The notes beneath the pieces are model-generated. The model was not told the DNA's origin. It was given only the letters and a program-made list of their open reading frames with translations, and searched no databases. From NCBI GenBank assembly GCA_903858055.1, contig CAIOHM010000304.1, positions 1 to 11,206 of the forward strand: a stretch of DNA of 11,206 nucleotides. The letters are read 5' to 3'. Numbering within the stretch: the stretch's first letter is position 1; each line of letters starts with the position of its first letter. Positions 1-7,148 of the stretch are shown here, piece by piece. The translations under genes were made by a program, and so were the position numbers. This stretch comes from an uncultured delta proteobacterium. Lineage in GTDB: Bacteria > Myxococcota_A > Polyangia > Polyangiales > Polyangiaceae.

Positions 1-312
1 GCCCTTGCCGCTCATGACGAGCACGATGTGCTTCACGCCCTGAATGGGGTCGTCACCGCCGACGGCGCGGCTCGGGATCTCTTCTCGCCAGCGAATTTCC
101 ACGCGTTCCACGCCTTCGAGCTTGCCGAGCGTCTCGCGCACGCGCCGGCCGATCTCCGCCCGCGAGGTGCCGTTGCCCACCTCGAGCGTGACCGCGACGC
201 GGCCGGTCGCCTCGGCGGCTTCCTTCACGAGGCCGGCTTGGACGATCGACACGCCGTCGGCGTCGACGATGGAACCGAGGGCGGCGAGGAGGTCTTCGGA
301 GCTGTGGGGCAT
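1..312 (-). CDS. mrp: Mrp/ApbC (NBP35-like) Fe-S carrier P-loop ATPase, N-terminal part
   Basis: This is the first 104 codons of a gene that runs off the left edge. Reading from ATG at 312, residues ~5-75 look like the small MIP18/DUF59 domain that heads many bacterial Mrp proteins. Next comes a linker (IPSRAVGGDDPIQ), then GVKHIVLVMSGKG at the edge. That last segment is the first ATPase strand and the start of the deviant Walker A motif (SGKGGVGKS in the family), so the cut falls inside the nucleotide-binding loop. Family members bind ATP and carry or transfer [4Fe-4S] clusters in the cytoplasm. The DUF59 part is unusual: the usual DPEL segment reads DADG, and there is no cysteine where relatives often have a Cys-Pro motif. 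The gene follows the outer-membrane factor gene by 31 bp on the same strand and may be co-transcribed. No clear Shine-Dalgarno sequence precedes the ATG. The family call is firm; Fe-S activity here is not shown. Confidence 0.85.
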   Translation of the reverse strand, partial: MPHSSEDLLAALGSIVDADGVSIVQAGLVKEAAEATGRVAVTLEVGNGTSRAEIGRRVRETLGKLEGVERVEIRWREEIPSRAVGGDDPIQGVKHIVLVMSGKG

Positions 313-343
313 GGGCGGGCTTTAAGGTGCGCCCCCCATGCGG

Positions 344-1828
344 TCAACGGGCCTGCGCAGGCGCCTCGCTCGAAGCCGCCCGCGCCGGAGCCGCGTAGCC
401 ACCGCCGAGCGCGCGGTAGAGCCCCACGAGCGCCACGAACTGCTGCCCCTTCGCCTGCGTCGCCGCGAGCTCGGCCGCGAGGAGCTGCTCCTGTGCCGTG
501 AGGATTTCCAGGTAATTCGAGACGCCGCCTCGGTAACGCTGGTCCGCCTTGTCGACCGCGCGCCGGAGCGCCTCGGCCTGTGCATCACGCGCCGTGTGCG
601 CCTCGGCGGTCTTCTGAACCTGCACGAGCGCGTCGTTGACCTCGCGGAGGGCCGTAAGCCCCGCGCGCCGCCAGAGGAGCGTGGCGGCCTTGTGCTCGGC
701 CTTGGCGATCGCGAGGTTCGCCTGGAGGCGCTCGCCACCGAGGATCGGCGCGGTGTAGCCGAAGGTTCCGGCCGCACCGAAGAGCACGTCGCTCGCGCCC
801 GCCGCGGCGATGCGCGTGAGGTCCGTGCTCGCGAAGCCGAGGAAGCCCGTGAGGTCGAAGCGCGGGAAGAACGCTGCTTCCGCGACGCCAATTTGGGCGT
901 TCGCGGCCATGAGGCGCCGCTCGGCGGCACGCACGTCGGGGCGTCGCTCGAGGAGCGTGGAGGGCAGGCCCGCGGGCACGGTCGGCGGCAGCGCGAGCGC
1001 CGTGAGGTGCGCCCCGCGCGCGATGGCACCGGACGGTCGACCGAGGAGCAGCGAGAGGGCGTTCTCCGTGAGCGTCGCGCTCTGCTCGAAGGCCACGACG
1101 AGGGCCTCGGCGTCGCGGACGTTGGCCTCGGCGCGCGCCTGCTCGAGGTCGTTTCCCACGCCACCCTTCGCGCGCTCGGCGAAGAGGTCGAGCGTGCGCT
1201 GACGGATCGCGATCGCGCTGCGACCGCGTGCAATCTGCAAGTCGAGCACGCGGAGCTGGAAATACGCGGTCGCGACCTCGGCGGCCACCGTCAGGTAGAG
1301 CGCACGGCGATCGTCTTCCGAAGCCTGCGCGAGGTGATCGGCCGCTTCCGCGGCGCGGCGCAGGCGACCCCACACGTCGATCTCCCACGAGGCGGAGGCC
1401 CCACCCGTGAAGTTGCCGTTCGCGGTGCCACCGGGGACCGCAGTGGGCGTGTTCGCGTTGCCGTGCGCGAACCCCGCCCCGACGCCGAGGCCGAGCGTCG
1501 GGTAGAGCGCCCAGTAGGCCGCGCGCGCCGTTTGGCGTGCTTGCTCCACACGCTGCACCGCCACGGCGAGGTCGAGGTTCGCTTCGAGCGCCTCGCCCAC
1601 GAGCGCCGCGAGCGCCGGCTCACCGAAGGAGCCCCACCACGGGAGCGAGGCGAGATCCGGCACGTCGTCGCGCTTGGCTTGCTCGCGGAAGGTCTCGGGC
1701 ACCGCGAACTTCGGGCGCTCGTAGGCGGGGCCCATCGCGCAGCCGCTCGTGAGCGCGAAGAGCGCGCCGAGGACGAAGGAGGTTCCCGCGGCGCGGAGGC
1801 CGCGCGTGGTGCGTTCGAATGTGTTCAT
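344..1828 (-). CDS. Outer-membrane efflux lipoprotein (NodT/OprM-type factor of the RND system)
   Basis: A 494-residue outer-membrane factor, the normal length for this family. The start is the ATG at 1828-1826; it overlaps the TGA of the pump gene as ATGA and has GAAGG 7 bases upstream. Residues 1-30 form a lipoprotein signal ending in the lipobox LTSGC with Cys30 as the acylation site, followed by GPAYERP, the usual start of mature OprM/NodT proteins. Family landmarks are SWEIDVWGRLRRA (~147-159), LLGRPSGA, the segment GLPSTLLERRPDVRAAE with AANAQIGVAEAAFFPRF after it, and the second-repeat motif RYRGGVSNYLEILTAQ (~441-456). Such proteins trimerise into a beta-barrel plus alpha-helical periplasmic tunnel and form the exit duct of the pump. 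The same open frame continues about 280 codons upstream inside the pump gene, but that extension lacks protein-like features. Substrates cannot be read from this component. Confidence 0.95.
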   Translation of the reverse strand: MNTFERTTRGLRAAGTSFVLGALFALTSGCAMGPAYERPKFAVPETFREQAKRDDVPDLASLPWWGSFGEPALAALVGEALEANLDLAVAVQRVEQARQTARAAYWALYPTLGLGVGAGFAHGNANTPTAVPGGTANGNFTGGASASWEIDVWGRLRRAAEAADHLAQASEDDRRALYLTVAAEVATAYFQLRVLDLQIARGRSAIAIRQRTLDLFAERAKGGVGNDLEQARAEANVRDAEALVVAFEQSATLTENALSLLLGRPSGAIARGAHLTALALPPTVPAGLPSTLLERRPDVRAAERRLMAANAQIGVAEAAFFPRFDLTGFLGFASTDLTRIAAAGASDVLFGAAGTFGYTAPILGGERLQANLAIAKAEHKAATLLWRRAGLTALREVNDALVQVQKTAEAHTARDAQAEALRRAVDKADQRYRGGVSNYLEILTAQEQLLAAELAATQAKGQQFVALVGLYRALGGGYAAPARAASSEAPAQAR

Positions 1829-4800
1829 TCTGCAGCCTTCGTTTCCGTGGTGCTCGAGCCCGCGTGGGCGCCCTTCTTGCCGACGAGGGTCTCGACGAGC
1901 ACGAACAGCGCGGGGGTGAGGAAGATGCCGATGAAGGTCGCCGCGAGGCTCCCGTAGACGACGACCGTGCCCATGCTGTGGCGCGCGGCCGAACCGGCGC
2001 CGGTCGCGCGGATCAGCGGCACGCAGCCCAAGATGAACGCGAACGCGGTCATGAGGATAGGACGCAGACGGAGCTTGGCCGCGGTGAGCGTCGCCTCGAG
2101 GAGTGGCTTGCCGGCTTCGTGCTCCGCCTTCGCGAACTCGACGATGAGGATCGCGTTCTTCGCCGAGAGCCCGACGAGCATCACGAGGCCGATCTGCCCG
2201 AAGACGTCGAAGGGCAGCTTCACCGCGAGGAGCCCCGCGAACGCGCCGACGACCGCCGCGGGCACGACGAGGAGGACGCTGAAGGGCAAGCTCCAGCTCT
2301 CGTACTGCGCCGCGAGGATCAGGAAGACGAAGAAGAGCGCGACCGCGAACGTGGGGCCCGCGGGCGGCGCCTTGCGCTCTTGGTACGAGAGGTTCGACCA
2401 GCTCGTACCGTACTCGGCCGGGAGCACCTCTTTCGCGACCGCTTCGAGGGCTTCCATCGCTTGCGCCGAGGAATACCCCGCCGCAGGCGCACCGTTGACC
2501 TCCGCCGAGCGCGCGAGGTTGAAGCGCACGGTGTACGCGGGGCCGTTCGTGGTCACGACCTCCACGAGCGCCGAGAGGGGCACCATCTTGCCGCCGCTCC
2601 CGCGCACGAAGAAGTTCGCGATCTGGTCGGTGTTCGAGCGGTACTCGGGCTCCGCCGCGAGGAACACGCGCCACTGGCGACCGAAGCGGTTGAAGTCATT
2701 GATGTAGGCTGCACCCATGAAGGCCTGGAGCGTGCCGTAGAGCTCCGAGGGGTCGACGCCCTGCTTGAGCATTTTGTCGCGATCGACCTTCACGAAGACC
2801 TGAGGGATCTTCGACGAGAAGAGCGTATAGGCCGAGCCGATTTCCGGGCGCTTGCGTGCGGCCTCGAGGAACTTCGTGGTCATCGCCTCGAGGTCCTCGG
2901 GCGTGCCACCCGCGCGGTCTTGAATCTGGAGCGAGAAGCCGCCCGCGGAGCCGATGCCGGGGATCGCCGGCGGCGGGAACGCGAAGACCTGCGCCTCGGG
3001 GAGCTTCGCGACCTGCTCGTTCACCTTCTGCACGATGGAGGCGAGATCCATGCCCGGCTTCTTGCGCTTCGCCCAGGGCTCGAGCTGCACGAAGAAGAAG
3101 CCCGAGTAGGGGCTCGAGGTCGACGAGAGGATGCTGTAGCCCGCGATCGTGTCGATGGCCTGGATGCCCTCGATGCCTCGGAGGATCTCCTCGACCTGCT
3201 TGCAGACTGCATCTGTTCGCTGGAGGCTCGCAGCCGGCGGAAGCTGCACGTTCATGCTGAAGTAGCCCTGGTCTTCGCTCGGCACGAAGCCGCCCGGGAG
3301 CTTCTTGCCGAGGCCCGCCGCCGCCGCGAGCAGAAGCAGCATGCCGCCGCCGCCGAAGACGAGCTTGCGGGCGAAGCGCGAGGTGATGGCGACGTAGCGA
3401 TCGGTCGCCGCGTCGAAGCCGCGGTTGAAGGCGCCGAACGCGCGCGCGAGGAGGCCTTTCGCCGCGTGATCGCGCGGCTTGAGGAGGAGCGCGCAGAGCG
3501 CCGGGCTCAACGTGAGCGCGTTGAACGCGGAGATCATGACGGAGATCGCGATGGTGAGCGCGAACTGCTTGTAGAGCTGCCCCGTGATACCGGGCAGGAA
3601 CGCGACGGGCACGAAGACCGCCGAGAGCACGACCGCGATCGCGACGACGGGGCCCGAGACCTCTTCCATGGCCTTCTGCGTCGCCTCGAGCGGCGAGAGG
3701 CCCTTCTCGAGCTGGTGCTCGACCGCCTCGACGACGACGATCGCGTCGTCGACGACGAGGCCGATCGCGAGCACGAGGCCGAGCAGCGAGAGCGTGTTGA
3801 TCGAGAAGCCGAGGAGCGGGAAGATCGCGAACGCGCCGACGAGCGAGACCGGCACCGTGAGGAGCGGAATCAGCGTCGCGCGCATGTTCTGGAGGAAGAG
3901 GAAGACCACGAGGATGACGAGCACCGTCGCCTCGAAGAGCGTCTGCACGATCTCGCCGATGCCCTCTTCGACCGCGAGCGTCGTGTCGAGCGAGACCGCG
4001 TACGAGAGCCCCTCGGGGAAGCGCGCCGAGGCCTCCTTCATCGTGCGCTTCACCTCTTCGGCGACGTTGAGCGCGTTCGAGCCGGGGCTCTGGAAGATGC
4101 TGATGATCGTCGCGGCCTTGCCGTTGTAGCGCGCGCGCTGCTGGTAGCTGAGCGTGCCGAGCTCGATGCGCGCGATGTCCTTCATGCGCACGATCGAGCC
4201 GTCGTTGTTCTCGCGCACGACCACGTCGCCGAACTCTTCGGCCGTGACGAGGCGACCCTGGGCGCGCACCGTGTAGGTGAACTCTTGGCCCGGGGGGGCA
4301 GGCTCACCGCCGATGGTACCCGCGGGATTCACCGTGTTTTGCCGCGTGATCGCGCTGCGGAGGTCGTTGACCGTGAGGCCCAAGCGCGCGAGGCGATCGG
4401 GCTTCACCCACACGCGCATCGAGTACTCGGAGCTACCGAAGAGGTTCGTCGCACCGACGCCCTTGATGCGGGCGATTTGGTCGATGACGTTGATGGTCGC
4501 GTAGTTGCCGATGAAGTCCGCGCCGAAGGTGTCGTTCGGCGAGTACAGCGAGACGAGCATCATGGGCATGCCCAGCGACTTCTTCACCGTGACGCCGTTG
4601 GCCTTCACCTCCGCGGGCAGCGCCGGCGTACCCTCGGCCACGCGGTTCTGCGTGAGCACGTTGTCGATGTTGATGTCCGTGCCGACCTCGAAGGTGACCT
4701 CGATGGACATCGTGCCGTCGTTCGAGTTCGTCGAGCGGATGTAGAGTGCGTTGTCGACGCCGTTGATCTTCTGCTCGAGAGGCGTCGCCGCGGACTGCTC

Positions 4801-4971
4801 GATCGTGAGCGCGTCGGCGCCCGTGTAGCTCGTCTGGACCTTGATGACCGGCGGGACGATGTCGGGGAACTGGGCGATCGGCAGCTTGCCCATCGAGACC
4901 ACGCCGAGGATCACGATGACGACGGAGAGGACGATCGCGAAGATCGGCCGCTTGATGAAGAAGTTACCCAC
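1825..4971 (-). CDS. RND multidrug-type efflux pump, inner-membrane transporter (AcrB/MexB, HAE1 family)
   Basis: A full-length 1048-residue RND transporter (AcrB has 1049). The start is GTG at 4971: a stop codon lies two codons upstream in frame, and AGGAG sits 9 bases away. The N-terminus FFIKRPIFAIVLSVVIVILG is helix 1. The proton relay is intact: Asp408-Asp409 in GLVVDDAIVVVE (helix 4), Lys938 in GLSAKNAILIVEF (helix 10), and Arg968/Thr975 in the RLRPILMT segment. Both large periplasmic loops are complete (~30-335 and ~560-870). It should work as a homotrimeric proton antiporter taking amphiphilic substrates from the periplasm and outer leaflet. The sequence fits the drug (HAE1) branch rather than the metal (HME) branch. 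Against AcrB as recalled, several residues of the phenylalanine-rich deep pocket differ: Phe136 is Pro136, Phe610 is Asp607, Phe615 is Tyr612 and Phe617 is Ile614, while Phe178 and a Phe628 equivalent remain. It is the middle gene of the operon, 3 bp after the fusion protein gene. Confidence 0.97.
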   Translation of the reverse strand: MGNFFIKRPIFAIVLSVVIVILGVVSMGKLPIAQFPDIVPPVIKVQTSYTGADALTIEQSAATPLEQKINGVDNALYIRSTNSNDGTMSIEVTFEVGTDINIDNVLTQNRVAEGTPALPAEVKANGVTVKKSLGMPMMLVSLYSPNDTFGADFIGNYATINVIDQIARIKGVGATNLFGSSEYSMRVWVKPDRLARLGLTVNDLRSAITRQNTVNPAGTIGGEPAPPGQEFTYTVRAQGRLVTAEEFGDVVVRENNDGSIVRMKDIARIELGTLSYQQRARYNGKAATIISIFQSPGSNALNVAEEVKRTMKEASARFPEGLSYAVSLDTTLAVEEGIGEIVQTLFEATVLVILVVFLFLQNMRATLIPLLTVPVSLVGAFAIFPLLGFSINTLSLLGLVLAIGLVVDDAIVVVEAVEHQLEKGLSPLEATQKAMEEVSGPVVAIAVVLSAVFVPVAFLPGITGQLYKQFALTIAISVMISAFNALTLSPALCALLLKPRDHAAKGLLARAFGAFNRGFDAATDRYVAITSRFARKLVFGGGGMLLLLAAAAGLGKKLPGGFVPSEDQGYFSMNVQLPPAASLQRTDAVCKQVEEILRGIEGIQAIDTIAGYSILSSTSSPYSGFFFVQLEPWAKRKKPGMDLASIVQKVNEQVAKLPEAQVFAFPPPAIPGIGSAGGFSLQIQDRAGGTPEDLEAMTTKFLEAARKRPEIGSAYTLFSSKIPQVFVKVDRDKMLKQGVDPSELYGTLQAFMGAAYINDFNRFGRQWRVFLAAEPEYRSNTDQIANFFVRGSGGKMVPLSALVEVVTTNGPAYTVRFNLARSAEVNGAPAAGYSSAQAMEALEAVAKEVLPAEYGTSWSNLSYQERKAPPAGPTFAVALFFVFLILAAQYESWSLPFSVLLVVPAAVVGAFAGLLAVKLPFDVFGQIGLVMLVGLSAKNAILIVEFAKAEHEAGKPLLEATLTAAKLRLRPILMTAFAFILGCVPLIRATGAGSAARHSMGTVVVYGSLAATFIGIFLTPALFVLVETLVGKKGAHAGSSTTETKAAE

Positions 4972-4974
4972 GGC

Positions 4975-6174
4975 TCACTTCTCCTGCGTGTCGGGCTTCG
5001 GCGCCTGGCCGGTCGTCTGCGTGCTCGCCGCCATGGGCACAACACGCGGCGCCACGACCACGCCAGGGCGCACCTTCTGGAGCCCTTCGACGATGACGCG
5101 CTCGCCTGCCTTCACGCCGCCCTCGACGACCCAGTTGCTCGCCACGCGCGGACCCATCGTGACCGTGCGGAGCTCGACCTTGTCGCCTTCGCCCACCACG
5201 AAGAGCTGCGTCATGCCCTGAAGCTCGCGCACCGCACGCTGCGGCACGACCACGGCGCCCTTGCGGAGCTCGGTGATCGCGCGGACCTTCGCGTACTGCC
5301 CCGGCCTGAGGATTTGCTCGGGGTTCGGGAAGAGGGCCTCGAGCGTGAGCGTGCCCGTGGTCGGGTCGATCTGACGGTCGACGATCGCGAGGTGGCCGTG
5401 CTGAGCGTAGACCGAGCCGTCGGCGAGGATGAGCTCGAGCTTGCTCCCGGCGTTCGGGTTGTTTGCGATGCGCTGGAGCTCAGCGGCGAAGCGCAGGTAA
5501 AGCTGCTCGGAGATCGTGAAGCGCGCGCGCACCGGGTCCAGCTGCGAGACCGTCGTGAGGAGCGTCGCGTCCACCTGCCCCACGAGGTTGCCCGTGCGCA
5601 CCTTCGCGAGCCCCGCGACGCCGTCGATGGGCGAGGTCACCTTCGTGTAGCTGAGGTTCGCCCGTGCAGTCTGCAACGATCCCTCGGCGCCCGTGATCTG
5701 CGCCTTTGCGAGGAGCTGCGCGGCGATCGCGTTGTCGAGCTCCTGGCGGCTCACCGCGTTCGACGCCGCGAGGGGCTTCAAGCGGTCGACGTCACGGTCG
5801 GCCTTCGCGAGCGCCGCCTGTGCCGTGGCCATTTCGCCCGCGGCCTGCGTCGCCTTCGCCTGCGCGAGGACCGGGTCGATCGTGAAGAGGACCTGGCCGG
5901 CCTTCACCGCGCTGCCTTCCTTGTAGTCGACGCTCGTGACGTACCCCGGCACGCGCGCGCGCACCTCGGCGTTCACGTTGCCGTCGAGCGTGCCGATGAA
6001 CTCGGCGTAGATCGGCAAGTCTTGCGGCTTGGTCTCGACGACGAGCACCTCGACAGGGCCTTGGGCGGCGGGCGCGGGCGCCTCTTGCTTGCACGCCGGG
6101 GCGGCGAGCGCGGAGAGCGAAGCGAGAACGAGCAGCGCCGTGGGGCGGAGGCTTGGAGCGAAACGTGCGGACAA
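4975..6174 (-). CDS. RND efflux membrane-fusion (periplasmic adaptor) lipoprotein, AcrA/MexA family
   Basis: A 399-residue adaptor that links pump and outer-membrane factor. I chose the TTG at 6174-6172 because GAGAGG lies 6 bases upstream and it gives a standard signal: two early Arg, a Leu/Ala core, and Cys28 in APAC, a slightly weak lipobox. The frame is open to a GTG at 6258, but the extra 28 residues are polar and have no ribosome site. Domains in order: barrel-sandwich half (~42-100, with ARVPGYVTSVDYKEGSAVKAG), helical hairpin (~100-185), second lipoyl half (TKVTSPIDGVAG, ~187-198), beta-barrel (~210-300) and membrane-proximal domain (~300-390). The hairpin tip carries RxxxLxxxxxxS (Arg131, Leu135, Ser142), the known signature of adaptors that dock on TolC-type factors, which fits the downstream gene. 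It is the first gene of the operon; its stop lies 3 bp before the pump start. Confidence 0.95.
   Translation of the reverse strand: MSARFAPSLRPTALLVLASLSALAAPACKQEAPAPAAQGPVEVLVVETKPQDLPIYAEFIGTLDGNVNAEVRARVPGYVTSVDYKEGSAVKAGQVLFTIDPVLAQAKATQAAGEMATAQAALAKADRDVDRLKPLAASNAVSRQELDNAIAAQLLAKAQITGAEGSLQTARANLSYTKVTSPIDGVAGLAKVRTGNLVGQVDATLLTTVSQLDPVRARFTISEQLYLRFAAELQRIANNPNAGSKLELILADGSVYAQHGHLAIVDRQIDPTTGTLTLEALFPNPEQILRPGQYAKVRAITELRKGAVVVPQRAVRELQGMTQLFVVGEGDKVELRTVTMGPRVASNWVVEGGVKAGERVIVEGLQKVRPGVVVAPRVVPMAASTQTTGQAPKPDTQEK
4981..4985 (-). promoter_or_regulatory. Ribosome binding site for the RND pump GTG start
   Basis: AGGAG on the minus strand, inside the last codons of the adaptor gene and 9 bases before the GTG at 4971. 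It supports the GTG start, which is the only start possible before the in-frame stop at 4977-4975. Confidence 0.7.
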
Positions 6175-6180
6175 GATCGA

Positions 6181-6186
6181 CCTCTC
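6181..6186 (-). promoter_or_regulatory. Ribosome binding site that decides the TTG start of the adaptor gene
   Basis: GAGAGG on the minus strand, 6 bases before the TTG at 6174. The other possible starts (GTG at 6198 and GTG at 6258) have no comparable purine-rich site. Confidence 0.6.
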
Positions 6187-6211
6187 GGGGGCAGTCACAA
6201 CGGGTGGCGGG

Positions 6212-6240
6212 TGCTTACCCCTTGGCTCGAGCCGACACAA
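6212..6240 (-). promoter_or_regulatory. Candidate sigma70-type promoter of the efflux operon with a palindrome in its spacer
   Basis: Read on the minus strand, TTGTGT (6240-6235) and TAAGCA (6217-6212) are separated by 17 bases. Each shares four of six positions with TTGACA/TATAAT. Transcription would begin near 6205, about 30 bases before the TTG start. The spacer contains GGCTCGAGCC (6224-6233), a perfect 10-bp palindrome where a repressor could sit. The match is modest and found by eye, and the host sigma-factor consensus is unknown. Confidence 0.3.
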
Positions 6241-6337
6241 ACCCCTTGCACCCCGCACGACTGGCCCCGTGCCGCCCTGGTTTTCACCGCAGTTTTCGTG
6301 AGCAGGCCGCGCTCGCCCCTGCTATGCGCCGGGCGCC

Positions 6338-6745
6338 ATGAACGCCCTCGCCGTGTGGGTCGCGCAGACCCTCTCCGCCGGTTTCCTCGCGATCCTCTTC
6401 CTCCAGTCGGGTCTCGACAAGGTCTTCGATTGGGAGGGCAACAAGGGCTACATCGCCGGCTACTTCGCCAAGAGCCCCCTCGCGGGCTTCAGTACGATCA
6501 TGCTCGCGCAGATCACGGTGCTCGAGATCGTCGTGGGCCTCGCTTCGGCGGCGGGCTGCGCGCAGCTCCTGCTTACGAAGAGCTCCTTCGTGGCGTTCGT
6601 GGGCGCGTCGCTCGCGGGCGTGAACGTCCTCGCGCTCTTCTTTGGCCAGCGCCTCGCGAAGGACTACGCGGGCGCCGCGGGCATGGTCCCCTACGCGCTC
6701 TTCGCGATCGCCTCGGTGCTCCTCCAGGGCATCACGCTCGGCTGA
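6338..6745 (+). CDS. DoxX-family four-helix membrane protein
   Basis: A 135-residue hydrophobic protein with four likely membrane helices (about 5-23, 51-72, 83-102 and 113-131). The first helix ends in LFLQSGLDKVFDW and the last is preceded by DYAGAAGMVPYALF. Both resemble DoxX/DoxX-like proteins, small inner-membrane proteins of mostly unknown biochemical role; some are linked to quinone or thiol redox complexes. Nothing in this copy points to a particular reaction. It starts at the ATG at 6338, only a poor ribosome site being visible, and is transcribed away from the efflux operon. A YciI-family gene follows after 49 bp on the same strand and may share its transcript. The family assignment rests on overall shape and the SGLDK segment, so it is moderately strong. 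Confidence 0.75.
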   Translation: MNALAVWVAQTLSAGFLAILFLQSGLDKVFDWEGNKGYIAGYFAKSPLAGFSTIMLAQITVLEIVVGLASAAGCAQLLLTKSSFVAFVGASLAGVNVLALFFGQRLAKDYAGAAGMVPYALFAIASVLLQGITLG

Positions 6746-6794
6746 GCGACCGCGCCGCCGACTCCGTTTGCGCTGCGCCCCGCTCGGCGCGAGC

Positions 6795-7115
6795 ATGCTC
6801 GGCATGATCGTCCTCGCCGAGATTCGCTACACCCAGCCCCTCGAAACGGTCGTCGCCCACACGGAGGCGCACCGCGCTTACCTGCGCGAGCTCCACGCGC
6901 GAGGTCGGCTCGTACTCTCGGGTCCGCTCGAGCCGCGCACGGGCGGGGTCTTGATCCTCTGCGTGGAGGATCTCGCCGAGGCCGCAACCATGGCCGCGCG
7001 CGACCCGTTCACGCTCGCCGGTGTTGCAGACTACAGCTTTCGCGAGTGGCGGCCCGTGGTCGGCGCCGAGCTCGCCGCGGCGTGGGAGGAGACGCGCCGC
7101 GCCCACACCCCGTGA
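6795..7115 (+). CDS. YciI family protein
   Basis: A 106-residue soluble protein with the one-domain alpha/beta (ferredoxin-like) layout of the YciI family. It opens with a strand (MIVLAEIRY), then an HTEAHRAYLRELHARGRLVL helix and turn with His22 and His26, the loop SGPLEPRTGG, a hydrophobic strand (VLILCVED), a helix leading to Asp70-Pro71-Phe72, and the closing strand SFREWRPVVG. The SGPL, DPF and WRPV segments are typical, and a conserved His/Asp pair is thought to form an active site. Some relatives act as dehalogenase- or muconolactone-like catabolic enzymes, but most have no known substrate. ATG at 6795 is used; an in-frame ATG three codons later (6804) is equally possible, and neither has a strong ribosome site. 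It follows the DoxX-family gene and converges on the lipoprotein gene. Confidence 0.85.
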   Translation: MLGMIVLAEIRYTQPLETVVAHTEAHRAYLRELHARGRLVLSGPLEPRTGGVLILCVEDLAEAATMAARDPFTLAGVADYSFREWRPVVGAELAAAWEETRRAHTP

Positions 7116-7148
7116 ACGGAGCGGAGCGCGACGCCGGAGCTCCGTTCA
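7113..7148. terminator. Two-way terminator-like inverted repeat at convergent stops
   Basis: TGAACGGAGC (7113-7122) and GCTCCGTTCA (7139-7148) are perfect reverse complements separated by 16 bases. The TGA of the YciI-family gene and the TGA of the lipoprotein gene are the outermost three pairs of the stem. The repeat sits between convergent genes, as a bidirectional terminator would. No T-run follows on either strand, so termination strength is uncertain. Confidence 0.5.

Noticed and set aside
338..1957. Open frame of 539 codons on the plus strand opposite the outer-membrane factor gene.
   Set aside because: It has the same Arg/Glu-rich antisense composition and no motif, and the opposite strand encodes an unmistakable outer-membrane factor.
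1829..2674. Upstream extension of the outer-membrane factor frame into the pump gene, which would make a 776-residue protein.
   Set aside because: The extension overlaps well-conserved pump sequence in another frame. The ATG at 1828 gives a perfect lipoprotein signal and an ATGA junction.
6293..6328. Possible plus-strand promoter ending in TGCTATGCG before the DoxX-family gene.
   Set aside because: There is no -35 element at proper spacing, and the -10 would lie only about 9 bases from the start codon.
1819..6807. Open frame of about 5 kb (1662 codons) on the plus strand opposite the adaptor and pump genes.
   Set aside because: It is antisense to two clear RND-system genes, is dominated by Arg, Glu, Asp, His and Leu with no domain, and is the expected by-product of strong G/C third-position bias.
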